DNA from: WRGA01 sp031553395
GTDB lineage: Bacteria; Bacteroidota; Bacteroidia; Bacteroidales; WRGA01
Length of the DNA: 64,000 nt
Assembly: GCA_031553395.1 (NCBI GenBank)
Contig: JAVBLR010000009.1
Location: 62,001-126,000, forward strand
Direction of reading: 5' to 3'
Shown: piece by piece, positions 22,549-31,223 of the stretch
Position numbering within the stretch: position 1 is the stretch's first letter
Layout: every line of letters starts with the position of its first letter
Translations under genes and position numbers: made by a program
Notes under the pieces: generated by a model
Told to the model about the DNA's origin: nothing
The model's input: only the letters and a program-made list of their open reading frames with translations
Databases searched by the model: none

Positions 22549-25398
22549 CTAATTAGTAGGTTTTATTGTAATGCTGTAAGTACCTGCTTCTGAAGTACCA
22601 GATAGAACATTGTCATTACCCCAAGTATGAGCGAATTTCACAGTAACAGTTGCAGTAAATGATTGCTGCAAAGCTTCTCCTACATTATTCCAAGTTACTA
22701 ATCCTGTTGTAGAATTAATAGACAATGATTGTCCTTGTCCTAAAGCAGGATGAGAAATACTATAAGTAACTGTCATTGGACCATATTCCGCTGCATTAAC
22801 TTGAGCAACTCCTTGTTTGTAAATTAACTCATTGCCATTATGGATTGATCTCAAGTTAAAGAACTTAGTAGCATCCAATGACCATGCGTTTTTATTGTTA
22901 TCGATCAACGTAGTTGTTACACCAACCATATCAGCGGCGGCAGGAGCTTCAACTTTATCGATAGGACATACAAGGTTCACAGGGAATCCTTTTCCATCAT
23001 TTCCACCGAATACTACTTGTCGAACAGTTGTTCCATTTAGGTCATACACAGCTTCAACCTTTACATAGATAGGTTTTTTAGTTCCTTTTCCATGATTGAT
23101 AAATGTCAATGTGTTAGAATTTGCAGTAACATTCAAAGCTGCTAATGGTTGACCTGTTTGGAATGTACCTGTAAGTGGTGTTATTCCACTATAATAAACT
23201 GCAGCAGTTTGAGCAGTAGGTGATACTAATGTGTATTCTAATCTTACGTTTGTAGCGCAACTTGGTGTACCATTCGTAAATACTACTGCCGGATTGTTAA
23301 ATGCACTTGCCAAATCACCTGTCATTAACCAATTGCTACCACTTGTTTTTCCTTTCAGGTAATAGTTGTTATTTTCCCAATTAAGAGCAACAGTTGTCAA
23401 TGATTTTACTGTTGGAGCTTCAATTTTAACTTTAACCGTAATATTTACATCAGGTCTTGCTGTTGCAGTAAATTTACATTTAAATGTATAAGTTCCCGGT
23501 TTTGCGCCTGTTGTAATTAATCGTAAGTTATTTTCATTTGCCAATATAGGCTTCCATGTAATTCCGGATGCAAGTGAACTTGCGTCGGTTGTCATGTCTG
23601 CGAAGCCGGGAGCATATAGAGTGAAAAATTCAGCTCTTGACATACCTACACCTGTTGAACTATTGAAAAGATAATCCAAATCAATTACTTCTTCAACAGC
23701 TCCGCAAAGCATAGTTTTTGTACCTAAATCTACAACAGGTACATCTATTGGTTCATTACTAATAGCTGTGATGTCAATCCGTATTATTTTTTCAAGAACA
23801 ACCTTATTGGTTGGAAGAAGCAATGTTACTTTAACTAACGGTTGTCTTCCGATAGCTTCGTAAAGGTCTTTTGCTGTTATTTTACCATCAGCGCTAAGTG
23901 TAGAATATTTATCATCCGATTGATTTACTTCATTGTCTCCGGAATTAGTTTTCCAGGCAACTTTTTCAAATTTATAAGACCAACCTTCGAATCCACTTTC
24001 ATCCAAAGAAAATTTACTTCCATTAATGGTAATGTAATTTTTCAGCAAAGCTGCAATATCCAATGTTTGCCCTTTAACAACAGAGAAATCTCCAGGTAAT
24101 GCCAAAATTGTAGCACTTCCTAATGATGTTGCAATTTGATCTAAAGCAACAGTTGGACATTTTGTCAAGTTAATTTCAGCACTGTTTTTTACTCTTACCA
24201 AATTAATTTGAGAGTTTGCATATATATCCGATTCATAGGCTTTAACGTAATCAGAATACATATAATCATCAGCTGTTAATGATTTATCGTTTTTGATACA
24301 TAAAGACAAATATTTACCACCCAGTGTTTTTGTGAATGTAGTAGCATTTGTACCTGTTCTATCAACTTTAACAGTCAATACACCATTTGTTTTTGATTTG
24401 TCTTTAATGCTTAATAAAGAAGTAACATCTTTATCTCCGGCAGCTCTCAACATAGATGATTTTTCTGCAAAACCTGCTACAGTAAACCAATTAAGAGGAA
24501 CACTTGTTGGATTAACCTTAAACTCAGCTTTAGCTGTTCCATAATATGGTTTTCCATCTAACAATGTAAGAGAAGGAAACCAAATTACAGGACTTCCAGA
24601 ATTCTCAATTGTTGGAATAAAAGCCAAACTTGTTACAGTAAGTGATGCTTTTGGTAAGTTAATCACAGTCTTTGTTCCATCAGCAGAAGTTACATTTAAA
24701 ACGTAATAATCTGCTTTTGTATCATCCACAATTATGAAACCACCATTCGCCGGAACTGCTGTTTGAGTAGTTTTTGTACCATTGATAGCCCAATAACCAT
24801 CTATAATGGAAATTGTAGGAGATACTCCATCAGTACCATTTACACCGTCTTTTCCATTGGTGCCATCAGTTCCATTTACTCCATCTTTACCATTGGTGCC
24901 GTTTGTACCGTCAGTTCCATTTACACCGTCTTTACCATTGGTGCCGTTTGTACCGTCAGTTCCATTTACACCGTCTTTTCCATTGGTGCCATTTGTTCCA
25001 TCAGTACCAACCGCTTTTACTCCGGTAGCCGCATCATTGATAAACCAATAACCATCTTTAATTGTAACAACAGCGGCTGCGCCATCAATACCATTGGTTC
25101 CGTTGGCTCCATCAATTCCATTAGCACCACTCTTAATTTCATAAGAAGTACCATCCGAATCTGTTACAATGATTCCGGTTGCAGAAGCATTGGCTTTAAT
25201 ACTTTGAATATATTTACCCGACGAAACTAATTGCTGAAGAGCTGCTATAGCTGAGGTATTAGCATCAATTTCTCCCTGCAAGCGATTAATGTCATCGTCA
25301 TAATCTTTACTACAGCCTGCAACAAGCGCTGTTGTAAAAACAAAGAACAATCCCCATTTGAAGATTCCTCTACTAGAAAATTTTAAATTTTTCTTCAT
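22549..25398 (-). CDS. Large surface lipoprotein with collagen-like repeats (DUF4988-type stem)
   Basis: Start set at 25398 (MKKNLKFSSRG), giving 949 residues. A signal peptide ends in the lipobox LVAGC (Cys29), followed by acidic residues (SKDYDDD), typical of Bacteroidota surface-exported lipoproteins. Residues about 33-60 form a short coiled coil, next comes a DUF4988-like segment (SSGKYIQSIKANASATGIIVT), then Gly-x-x triplets including four near-identical units based on GTDGTNGTNGKDGVN (residues about 130-190). The rest is a series of beta-sandwich or Ig-like domains of about 100 residues each with no recognised catalytic motif. An adhesin or fibre-like role is suggested by the architecture only. 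The gene sits alone between a terminator and an AT-rich gap. Confidence 0.8.
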   Translation of the reverse strand: MKKNLKFSSRGIFKWGLFFVFTTALVAGCSKDYDDDINRLQGEIDANTSAIAALQQLVSSGKYIQSIKANASATGIIVTDSDGTSYEIKSGANGIDGANGTNGIDGAAAVVTIKDGYWFINDAATGVKAVGTDGTNGTNGKDGVNGTDGTNGTNGKDGVNGTDGTNGTNGKDGVNGTDGTNGKDGVNGTDGVSPTISIIDGYWAINGTKTTQTAVPANGGFIIVDDTKADYYVLNVTSADGTKTVINLPKASLTVTSLAFIPTIENSGSPVIWFPSLTLLDGKPYYGTAKAEFKVNPTSVPLNWFTVAGFAEKSSMLRAAGDKDVTSLLSIKDKSKTNGVLTVKVDRTGTNATTFTKTLGGKYLSLCIKNDKSLTADDYMYSDYVKAYESDIYANSQINLVRVKNSAEINLTKCPTVALDQIATSLGSATILALPGDFSVVKGQTLDIAALLKNYITINGSKFSLDESGFEGWSYKFEKVAWKTNSGDNEVNQSDDKYSTLSADGKITAKDLYEAIGRQPLVKVTLLLPTNKVVLEKIIRIDITAISNEPIDVPVVDLGTKTMLCGAVEEVIDLDYLFNSSTGVGMSRAEFFTLYAPGFADMTTDASSLASGITWKPILANENNLRLITTGAKPGTYTFKCKFTATARPDVNITVKVKIEAPTVKSLTTVALNWENNNYYLKGKTSGSNWLMTGDLASAFNNPAVVFTNGTPSCATNVRLEYTLVSPTAQTAAVYYSGITPLTGTFQTGQPLAALNVTANSNTLTFINHGKGTKKPIYVKVEAVYDLNGTTVRQVVFGGNDGKGFPVNLVCPIDKVEAPAAADMVGVTTTLIDNNKNAWSLDATKFFNLRSIHNGNELIYKQGVAQVNAAEYGPMTVTYSISHPALGQGQSLSINSTTGLVTWNNVGEALQQSFTATVTVKFAHTWGNDNVLSGTSEAGTYSITIKPTN
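24838..25008 (-). repeat. Tandem repeat in the lipoprotein gene (45, 45, 45 and 36 bp units)
   Basis: Units start at 24964, 24919 and 24874 (45 bp each), and a fourth at 24838 is shortened by 9 bp to 36 bp. Each encodes GTDGTNGTNGKDGVN or, in the short unit, GTDGTNGKDGVN. The units keep high DNA identity, so slippage and length change are expected. All lengths are multiples of nine, so the Gly-x-x register is kept. Confidence 0.9.
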
Positions 25399-26102
25399 TA
25401 CACAAAACATTTTAATTGTTAATTCAAACTTATTATGATAATTAAAAAAAGGATTTATTCCTCGAATATTAAAAAATAATGTACAATATTAATCAATTTG
25501 ATTTCGCGAAATCAATATAATTAGTTTATTGTCAAATATTTAAAATTTACATTAAGTTGTATTCTAAAAGATATACTCATACAATACATTGGATATTAGG
25601 ATGTGAATAAATTAAAAATAAAAAGAAGACAATTTCTCCTTTTGCCAGCACATTCATATTAATTATTGTAATTGCAAACATTAGCTTATCAATCGAATTT
25701 TAGCGTTTTTGTTTATTAAGATATTTTATATCCAATAAATCATAAAAAGCTCTACATTTGTCTCTAATATGTATTTTCCTAAAATGTTAAACCGTCTATA
25801 ACAAGTTGTTTTGTATATATTTAATTTTTTTCTTAATAGCTTATATAGATTTGTTTTTAGTGAAAATCATTTTATAATCAAGTGAATGAATGAAGATAAG
25901 TACCCTAATGGATAATGTAATGTTAAGAGTAACTATTCAAGTGTTTACTCTTTTACTATACAATCGTTAGTGAAAAACAAACTTCCTTCACTTATTCGTA
26001 TTTTTATTAATATTTTACAATATTTTTTTGCAAACATACAATATAAAATTGAAATATCAACATTTTATATGAAAAATATGCAAAAAAATAGCTTTTTTTA
26101 CA
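25399..26102. other. AT-rich 0.7 kb intergenic region
   Basis: No open frame of meaningful length is found between the divergent lipoprotein and S24 regulator genes. The minus-strand TAAGTTTG at 25425-25432 matches TAnnTTTG and could be the lipoprotein promoter. The rest is extremely A+T rich, poorer in GC than the rest of the window, with no clear hairpin or repeat. It may be a long regulatory region or the scar of a lost element. Confidence 0.6.
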
Positions 26103-26750
26103 ATGAATAACTGGGAGCGATTAGAGAAAGTCATAAAATGGACAGGCTTATCTATCAATGCATTTTCTAAATCTATTGGATTAAAAAGATCTGAAAATTT
26201 ATATCAAATAAAAAAAGGAAATAACTCGATTAGTAAAGATTTAGCTGAAATAATTACAATTAAATATTGTAATTTAAGTAAATCTTGGTTACTTACAGGG
26301 GAGGGGGCAATGTTTTTAAATTCATTGGAAGATGAGAACAGTAAATTTCCTAAGAAGAAGATACCTTATTACAATTATGATTTTTCTTTATTAGAATTTG
26401 ATAATGAGGGAAGTCTTCCACTTCCTGAGGATTATATAGAAGTTCCAATGTTTACAAATTGCGATTTTGCAACTATTTGTGTTGGAGATTCCATGACACC
26501 CGAAATTCCATCTGGGGCTATTATCACTTTAAAAGAAATAGATATCGATTTACTCCTATCTGGAGAAATATATTATATCATTACCGATAAATACAGTACT
26601 ATAAAATTTCTAAGGATAGTAGAAAATGATCAGTCAAAACTTCGTTTGATTCCTAAAAATAAGCAAGCGTACGATGAGACATTGTTAAATAAAGATTCTA
26701 TCAAACGCTTATTTTTGGTTAAAGGTGTAATTTCCTCAAAAGTTTTATAA
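26103..26750 (+). CDS. XRE/S24-type transcriptional repressor (LexA/phage C repressor-like)
   Basis: A 215-residue protein. Residues 1-70 form a helix-turn-helix domain (GLSINAFSKSIGLKRSENLYQIKKG) followed by LSKSWLLTGEG, common in Bacteroidota phage-type repressors. Residues about 110-215 form an S24 peptidase fold: the serine of VGDSMTPEIPSG and the lysine of YSTIKFLRI match the Ser-Lys dyad of LexA and lambda CI. A self-cleavage site (Ala-Gly) is not obvious. Base composition is poor in GC as in the preceding gap. No phage genes are nearby, so it is a solitary regulator, or what remains of an element. Confidence 0.85.
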   Translation: MNNWERLEKVIKWTGLSINAFSKSIGLKRSENLYQIKKGNNSISKDLAEIITIKYCNLSKSWLLTGEGAMFLNSLEDENSKFPKKKIPYYNYDFSLLEFDNEGSLPLPEDYIEVPMFTNCDFATICVGDSMTPEIPSGAIITLKEIDIDLLLSGEIYYIITDKYSTIKFLRIVENDQSKLRLIPKNKQAYDETLLNKDSIKRLFLVKGVISSKVL

Positions 26751-26796
26751 GCTAATATATGTATGATCTTTTTTATTCAAGGTAAGAGGTTTTATT

Positions 26797-26826
26797 TTTG
26801 ACTTGAGAAAATAAACTGTATTTTTG
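26797..26826 (+). promoter_or_regulatory. folP-cdaA promoter
   Basis: TTTG at 26797-26800 and TATTTTTG at 26819-26826 match the Bacteroidota -33 and -7 elements with an 18-base spacer. The folP ATG is about 48 bases downstream. This is one of the two clearest promoters in the window. Confidence 0.7.
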
Positions 26827-26873
26827 CAAATGATACAAACACTTCTCTAATGTAATTTTAACTTTTTCTTTCA

Positions 26874-27725
26874 ATGCCTTATACCCTCAATCTGAAAGGC
26901 GATTTAATCGATTTATCCACTCCTTTGGTGATGGGTATCTTAAATGTTACACCCGATTCGTTTTATCAAGAAAGTCGTTATCAAACAGAAGAAGTAATAT
27001 TATCCCGAGCAAAGCAAATATTTTCGGAAGGCGGTTCCATTATCGATATTGGAGCTTACTCGTCTCGTCCTAATGCCGAGCATATCTCCGAAGATGAAGA
27101 AATGAAACGGCTATCATTTGCTTTAAATATTGTCTTAAAAGAATTCCCGGATGCAATTATTTCCATAGATACATTTCGTTCGAGTATTGCTAAGCGGTGT
27201 GTCGAAGAATTCGGTGTTGCACTTATCAATGATATATCAGGTGGAGAAATGGATAAAAAGATGTTTGAAACCATAGCAATGCTGCATGTTCCATATATTT
27301 TAATGCACATGCAAGGTACACCTCAAACCATGCAACAGCATACCACATACAATCATTTCATACAAGATATTTTCTTTTATTTTTCCGAGAAAATCAATCA
27401 ATTGCAATTATTGGGGGTTAATGATATTATTATCGATCCGGGATTCGGATTTTCCAAGGATTTGAATCAGAATTACGAATTGATGAAATATTTACGTGAT
27501 TTTCGTATATTTGACCATCCTTTATTAGTGGGAATATCACGAAAATCAATGATTTACAAATTGTTAAATTGCACGCCCGAAGAAAGCCTGAATGGAACAA
27601 CCGTGCTGAATACAATAGCTTTATTATCAGGAGCGCATATTTTACGTGTTCATGATGTGAAAGAAGCTGCAGAATCAATAAAAATTTTTAAAAGTACTAA
27701 TATATCTCAACCTTTTAATTCTTAA
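26874..27725 (+). CDS. folP: Dihydropteroate synthase
   Basis: Condenses 6-hydroxymethyl-dihydropterin diphosphate with p-aminobenzoate in folate synthesis. The 283 residues include GILNVTPDSF, IIDIGAYSSRPNA, ISIDTFRSSIAK, LINDISGG, ILMHMQGTPQTMQ, IIDPGFGFSKDLNQN and LLVGISRKSMI, which together give the pterin and diphosphate sites and the sulfonamide-sensitive loops; no unusual change stands out. It is followed after 12 bases by cdaA, an arrangement that recurs in Bacteroidota. Confidence 0.97.
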   Translation: MPYTLNLKGDLIDLSTPLVMGILNVTPDSFYQESRYQTEEVILSRAKQIFSEGGSIIDIGAYSSRPNAEHISEDEEMKRLSFALNIVLKEFPDAIISIDTFRSSIAKRCVEEFGVALINDISGGEMDKKMFETIAMLHVPYILMHMQGTPQTMQQHTTYNHFIQDIFFYFSEKINQLQLLGVNDIIIDPGFGFSKDLNQNYELMKYLRDFRIFDHPLLVGISRKSMIYKLLNCTPEESLNGTTVLNTIALLSGAHILRVHDVKEAAESIKIFKSTNISQPFNS

Positions 27726-27737
27726 TATTAAAAAAGA

Positions 27738-28502
27738 ATGTTTATCCCGTTTGGAATAAAAGACGTACTGGATATATTCCTCGTAGCATTATCCTTATAT
27801 TATATATACAGGTTGATGAAAATGTCGGGGGCATTTAATCTGTTTGTAGGAGTGCTTGCATTCATTGCAATTTGGGTCGTTATCACACACATATTGCAAC
27901 TTCCGTTGATGGGAGCAATCCTTGACAAATTGGTAAGTGTGGGAGCGCTTGTATTAGTAATTCTTTTCCAAGACGAAATACGCCGTTTTCTTGTAGCGAT
28001 AGGTTCTCATCGACGTTGGAGAGTTTTTGCGAGATTTTTTTCTCCAAAAAAAGAGTCGGTAAAAGATAAAACAGACGTAACATCTATCGTTTTGGCGTGT
28101 ATGAATATGTCCAAATCAAAAACCGGAGCACTGATTGTTATTGAAAATGGAATCAGCTTAGAAACGTATGAAAAAACAGGGGAAAAAATAAATGCGGATG
28201 TAAAAACCCGTTTAATTGAAAATATCTTTTTTAAGAACAGTCCACTGCATGATGGTGCTATGATAATTGCCCGCGGACGAATAAATGCTGCAGGTTGCAT
28301 ACTTCCATTATCTCATAGTTCGAATATTCCGAAAGAATTAGGACTTAGACACCGCGCAGCTCTAGGTATTTCGCAAGAAACAGATGCCAAAGCTATTATT
28401 GTATCCGAAGAAACCGGAAAAATATCTGTAGCTTATCAAGGGCAATTAAATTTACGCCTAACGCCTGAAAACTTGGAACAATTCTTAATTTCGGAAATCT
28501 GA
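27738..28502 (+). CDS. cdaA: Diadenylate cyclase (c-di-AMP synthase)
   Basis: Makes cyclic di-AMP from two ATP. The 254-residue protein has three N-terminal membrane helices (residues about 8-80) and a DAC domain with the catalytic pair DGAMII (about residue 173) and RHRAALG (about 205), plus the conserved SEETGKISVA. The membrane-anchored CdaA form often controls potassium and osmolyte balance and cell-wall homeostasis; that role is known from other phyla and only inferred here. It shares the folP promoter. Confidence 0.95.
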   Translation: MFIPFGIKDVLDIFLVALSLYYIYRLMKMSGAFNLFVGVLAFIAIWVVITHILQLPLMGAILDKLVSVGALVLVILFQDEIRRFLVAIGSHRRWRVFARFFSPKKESVKDKTDVTSIVLACMNMSKSKTGALIVIENGISLETYEKTGEKINADVKTRLIENIFFKNSPLHDGAMIIARGRINAAGCILPLSHSSNIPKELGLRHRAALGISQETDAKAIIVSEETGKISVAYQGQLNLRLTPENLEQFLISEI

Positions 28503-28590
28503 AAAAGTATATTTTGTATAATTGTTCTTATTTTACAAATAAATTACTTCGTTAATCTTTCAATTATACATAGATTTGCTTTTGAAAAAT

Positions 28591-28622
28591 TTTGCGAATT
28601 AAAAAAAGAGGGTGTATATTTG
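28591..28622 (+). promoter_or_regulatory. Promoter of the tRNA cluster
   Basis: TTTG at 28591-28594 and TATATTTG at 28615-28622 match the -33 and -7 elements with a 20-base spacer. The first tRNA starts 20 bases further on. Confidence 0.7.
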
Positions 28623-28642
28623 CACTCCTAAAATAAGGAAAT

Positions 28643-28715
28643 GCGAAAGTAGCTCAGTTGGTAGAGCATAACCTTGCCAAGGTTAGGGTCGCGGGTTCGA
28701 GTCCCGTCTTTCGCT
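28643..28715 (+). tRNA. tRNA-Gly (anticodon GCC)
   Basis: A 73-base cloverleaf with acceptor arms GCGAAAG / CTTTCGC and discriminator T. The anticodon stem TAACC/GGTTA encloses TTGCCAA, giving anticodon GCC. The T arm is GCGGGTTCGAGTCCCGT. CCA is not encoded. Confidence 0.96.
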
Positions 28716-28759
28716 CAAAAAAAAGCGGCGAAAAAAGTCGCTTTTTTAGATTTTATCAA

Positions 28760-28843
28760 GCCCGGATGGCGGAATTGGTAGACGCGCTAGTTTCAGGGAC
28801 TAGTGTAAGTAATTATGTGCAGGTTCGAGTCCTGTTCCGGGTA
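28760..28843 (+). tRNA. tRNA-Leu (anticodon CAG)
   Basis: An 84-base class II tRNA with a long variable arm. Acceptor GCCCGGA / TCCGGGT ends in a G-U pair at 1:72; the anticodon stem CTAGT/ACTAG encloses TTCAGGG, giving CAG. The T arm is CAGGTTCGAGTCCTG. Directly after its 3' end CAGGTTCGA is repeated once more, a stray T-arm fragment. Confidence 0.95.
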
Positions 28844-28868
28844 CAGGTTCGAATTTTATTTTAGATAT

Positions 28869-28952
28869 GCCCAGGTGGTGGAATTGGTAGACATGCTACT
28901 TTGAGGGGGTAGTGAGGGTTACCTCGTGTGAGTTCGAGTCTCATCCTGGGTA
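28869..28952 (+). tRNA. tRNA-Leu (anticodon GAG)
   Basis: An 84-base class II tRNA with acceptor GCCCAGG / CCTGGGT and the anticodon stem CTACT/GGTAG around TTGAGGG, giving GAG. The long variable arm holds TGAGGGTTACCTCGT. It is very like the tRNA-Leu just upstream, suggesting an old tandem duplication followed by anticodon divergence. Confidence 0.95.
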
Positions 28953-28953
28953 C

Positions 28954-28988
28954 AAAAAAAGACTGACAAATTTTGTCAGTCTTTTTTT
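28954..28988. terminator. Bidirectional terminator after the tRNA cluster
   Basis: GACTGACAAA (28961-28970) and TTTTGTCAGTC (28971-28981) form a perfect hairpin with A7 before it and T7 after it. It serves the tRNA cluster and the converging gene at 29004. Confidence 0.9.
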
Positions 28989-29003
28989 ATCTATGATGTA
29001 ATT

Positions 29004-29354
29004 TTATTTTTTATCATCATCAGGTGCTATAAAATCTGCAGCCTTCGATCTTGCATCTTTAATTTTGTCTTTAGCTATTTCTGTCAAATCATCTACTTTA
29101 TCACCGGCCTTATCAGCCCAATCGCCAATAACTTCGGTAGCCTTTTCCGTAAAGTCTTGCGCCTTATGAGTAAAGGAATCTAACTTTTCTTTAGCTGACT
29201 CAGATAGTGTTTTTGCCTTCTTTTTAAGAAAATCATCCCAATCAGGTTCTATTCCGTTTTCATTCAGATATTCTTTTACACAAGCAATGGTTTGAATAGC
29301 TTGTTCATAAGTCAAACCAACTTCATTTTGCAGTTTTGTTATTAATTTTTCCAT
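29004..29354 (-). CDS. LEA-like/YtxH-like amphipathic small protein
   Basis: A 116-residue highly charged protein without signal peptide. The N-terminal 45 residues (LTYEQAIQTIACVKEYL, GIEPDWDDFLKK) look like a small helical domain. From residue 46 on, 11-residue repeats of the type A-K-x-x-x-D-x-x-x-x-A (ESAKEKLDSFTHKAQDFTEK, EKATEVIGDWADKAGDKVDD) form a long amphipathic helix of the kind found in LEA and stress-response proteins. Function unknown; a role in envelope or desiccation stress is a guess. It is a single gene facing the tRNA cluster. Confidence 0.7.
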   Translation of the reverse strand: MEKLITKLQNEVGLTYEQAIQTIACVKEYLNENGIEPDWDDFLKKKAKTLSESAKEKLDSFTHKAQDFTEKATEVIGDWADKAGDKVDDLTEIAKDKIKDARSKAADFIAPDDDKK

Positions 29355-29466
29355 AAAGCGCTTTATTTAAATTGTTTATATTCTAATCTACAATCTGCTT
29401 ACACTTTTTTAAATCCTAGAAATTAATATTGTAATCTGAAGTTGACTTATACTATTATGTTGTCTT

Positions 29467-31167
29467 TTACTTGAATGTAGCCTTATAAAGTAAAGTCTCC
29501 ATTGTTTTTGTTAAATCATTACCGGAAGAAGAGTCTGAATTTTGTCTGACAATTCTGATCTCCAATAATTCTCCTTTATGTTCGGTAATAAAATAGTCAA
29601 TAACATAATATTCAACTTCAGCTGATAATACATACCATTTTTGTCCTTTTATCGTACAAGTTCCGGCTCGTTTTACACTGTTTTCAACATGACATTCAAA
29701 AGGAGTATAAGCTTTACTAAAATATTGTTCGGCTGTTAATTTATCCTCATTTGCTGGCATCCATAATATACAGTAATCGCCATTACTTGAACTCGTTACC
29801 AATCCGGCATAGAAGTCCATTTGGCTTGCAATATCAGATTCCGGATCCTTTTTCAAAGTAACTTCATATTTTCCTTTTTTCTCTTTTACACCTGAATCTT
29901 CATCTCCGGAAGGATAAACCTGTACATTATCTAAATAAGGAACAGCAATTGTGGCACTCATATCTACAATTGTGCATTCCACTGTTTTCACGTTTTTAAT
30001 GGAAGCGTTTTTCTCTAAATTAACTTCCTTCAAATTCAGGCTTGCATAAGATATTGGTTTTATATTAACAAACTCGCCAAGCGATTGTTCATAATTGCCA
30101 ACCAACGCAAGTCCTTCTTTTTGAGCATCATCAAAATGGATTTGGGAAATAATTGTCGATATATCATCCATCCTTTCGGTAGTAACATCAGCAAAGGTGA
30201 ATACAGCCGAATAATTCTTAGAAGGTATAATTGCTACAATTGTTGGCATAGATGGAGATCCAAATACATGTATTGTCGAAGGAATTCCATCTATTGGATA
30301 AGAAAAACTTCTATGACATTCTTCCTTGTATGTTTCGGAAAAGGAAGAAATAAGATTTTCAACAAATTCAGGATTGTCATTCTTGGTAAAACTGTATTTC
30401 ATACTGAAATCTTTTGTCCAAAAGGTTCCGACAGTACCTTCCTCCGAAAATTCATCCAATGTTCCGTAAGCAGCTAATAAAGTTGTAGCCTCATTTATTT
30501 TAATTTTAGGAGCCCAAATTTCGGCACTGGCATCAAATGGAATTACAAATGTAAAGCCTAAACTTGGGTAATATGTACTATCTTTAGCATAGTACTGTAT
30601 AGAATGATTATTTCTCGAATATTGAGAATATTCATCCGAATAACCATATTCGGTTTTACAAGCAGCGATTAAATCCCGGCAAGCTTGCTTTTCTTTTTCG
30701 TCTTTACTTAAAATTCGAAAGGTAAGAACTTTATTTTCAGTAATATTTTGATAAGATTCTACTTTTTCTTCCTCAAGTTGGTCTATTTTGTGAAAATTCC
30801 CAAAGTCTGAAGTAATGGTCGAATTATCAATTTGGTCTGCGCCGTAAGCAGTCATACGTAATTCCAAACAAGCTTTTTGATTGTCGGGCAATGCAAATAA
30901 TATACTGCTTGATTTACTGATCGAATCAAGCGAAACGGAGTAACGAACGTTGGATGAAATAGTTAAAGATGCATCCTTTGTATTCAAATAAGGAACCTGA
31001 AATCCCCAATTTGCAGGGACAGGAAAACTTAAACTGTAGTTTTCCAAATAAAAATTATAATCGTAAGGCAAGTGTATAAAAGCTTTTGATCCTGTAATTT
31101 GGGATTGTGCTTGTATACAAAGAAAACAGAATGCAATGAAAGATGCTACTCGTTGTAAGGTTTTCAT
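29467..31167 (-). CDS. Secreted protein of unknown function (566 residues)
   Basis: The N-terminus is a signal peptide ending in QAQSQ (about residue 22) without a lipobox, so the protein is expected in the periplasm or outside. The rest is acidic, with alternating hydrophobic residues suggesting beta-rich domains; I see two or three similar modules that begin with a Tyr- and Pro-rich entry (LPYDYNFYLENYSLSFPVP). No catalytic motif or known domain is recognised, and no C-terminal sorting domain. It lies 56 bases behind the DUF1349 gene on the same strand, so the two are probably co-expressed. Confidence 0.65.
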   Translation of the reverse strand: MKTLQRVASFIAFCFLCIQAQSQITGSKAFIHLPYDYNFYLENYSLSFPVPANWGFQVPYLNTKDASLTISSNVRYSVSLDSISKSSSILFALPDNQKACLELRMTAYGADQIDNSTITSDFGNFHKIDQLEEEKVESYQNITENKVLTFRILSKDEKEKQACRDLIAACKTEYGYSDEYSQYSRNNHSIQYYAKDSTYYPSLGFTFVIPFDASAEIWAPKIKINEATTLLAAYGTLDEFSEEGTVGTFWTKDFSMKYSFTKNDNPEFVENLISSFSETYKEECHRSFSYPIDGIPSTIHVFGSPSMPTIVAIIPSKNYSAVFTFADVTTERMDDISTIISQIHFDDAQKEGLALVGNYEQSLGEFVNIKPISYASLNLKEVNLEKNASIKNVKTVECTIVDMSATIAVPYLDNVQVYPSGDEDSGVKEKKGKYEVTLKKDPESDIASQMDFYAGLVTSSSNGDYCILWMPANEDKLTAEQYFSKAYTPFECHVENSVKRAGTCTIKGQKWYVLSAEVEYYVIDYFITEHKGELLEIRIVRQNSDSSSGNDLTKTMETLLYKATFK

Positions 31168-31223
31168 TATAAATTGTTTATTGGTGATTGTTTAATTGTT
31201 TGATAAATAGATAAAAACGAATA

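Noticed and set aside
24838..25008. Regular direct repeats that could suggest a CRISPR array
   Set aside because: The units are contiguous, without unique spacers, and encode Gly-x-x triplets in frame within the lipoprotein gene.
24763..25230. Long open frames on the plus strand opposite the collagen repeats
   Set aside because: They mirror the repetitive Gly-x-x codons; the translated sequence is low-complexity, with no start context, and the minus-strand frame has a signal peptide and lipobox.
26103..26750. S24 repressor as sign of a prophage
   Set aside because: No integrase, structural, lysis or replication genes are found on either side; folP-cdaA follow directly.
28658..28864. An open frame of 68 codons across the tRNA cluster
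   Set aside because: It coincides with tRNA-Gly and tRNA-Leu(CAG), both with full cloverleaf structure; the frame is a by-product.
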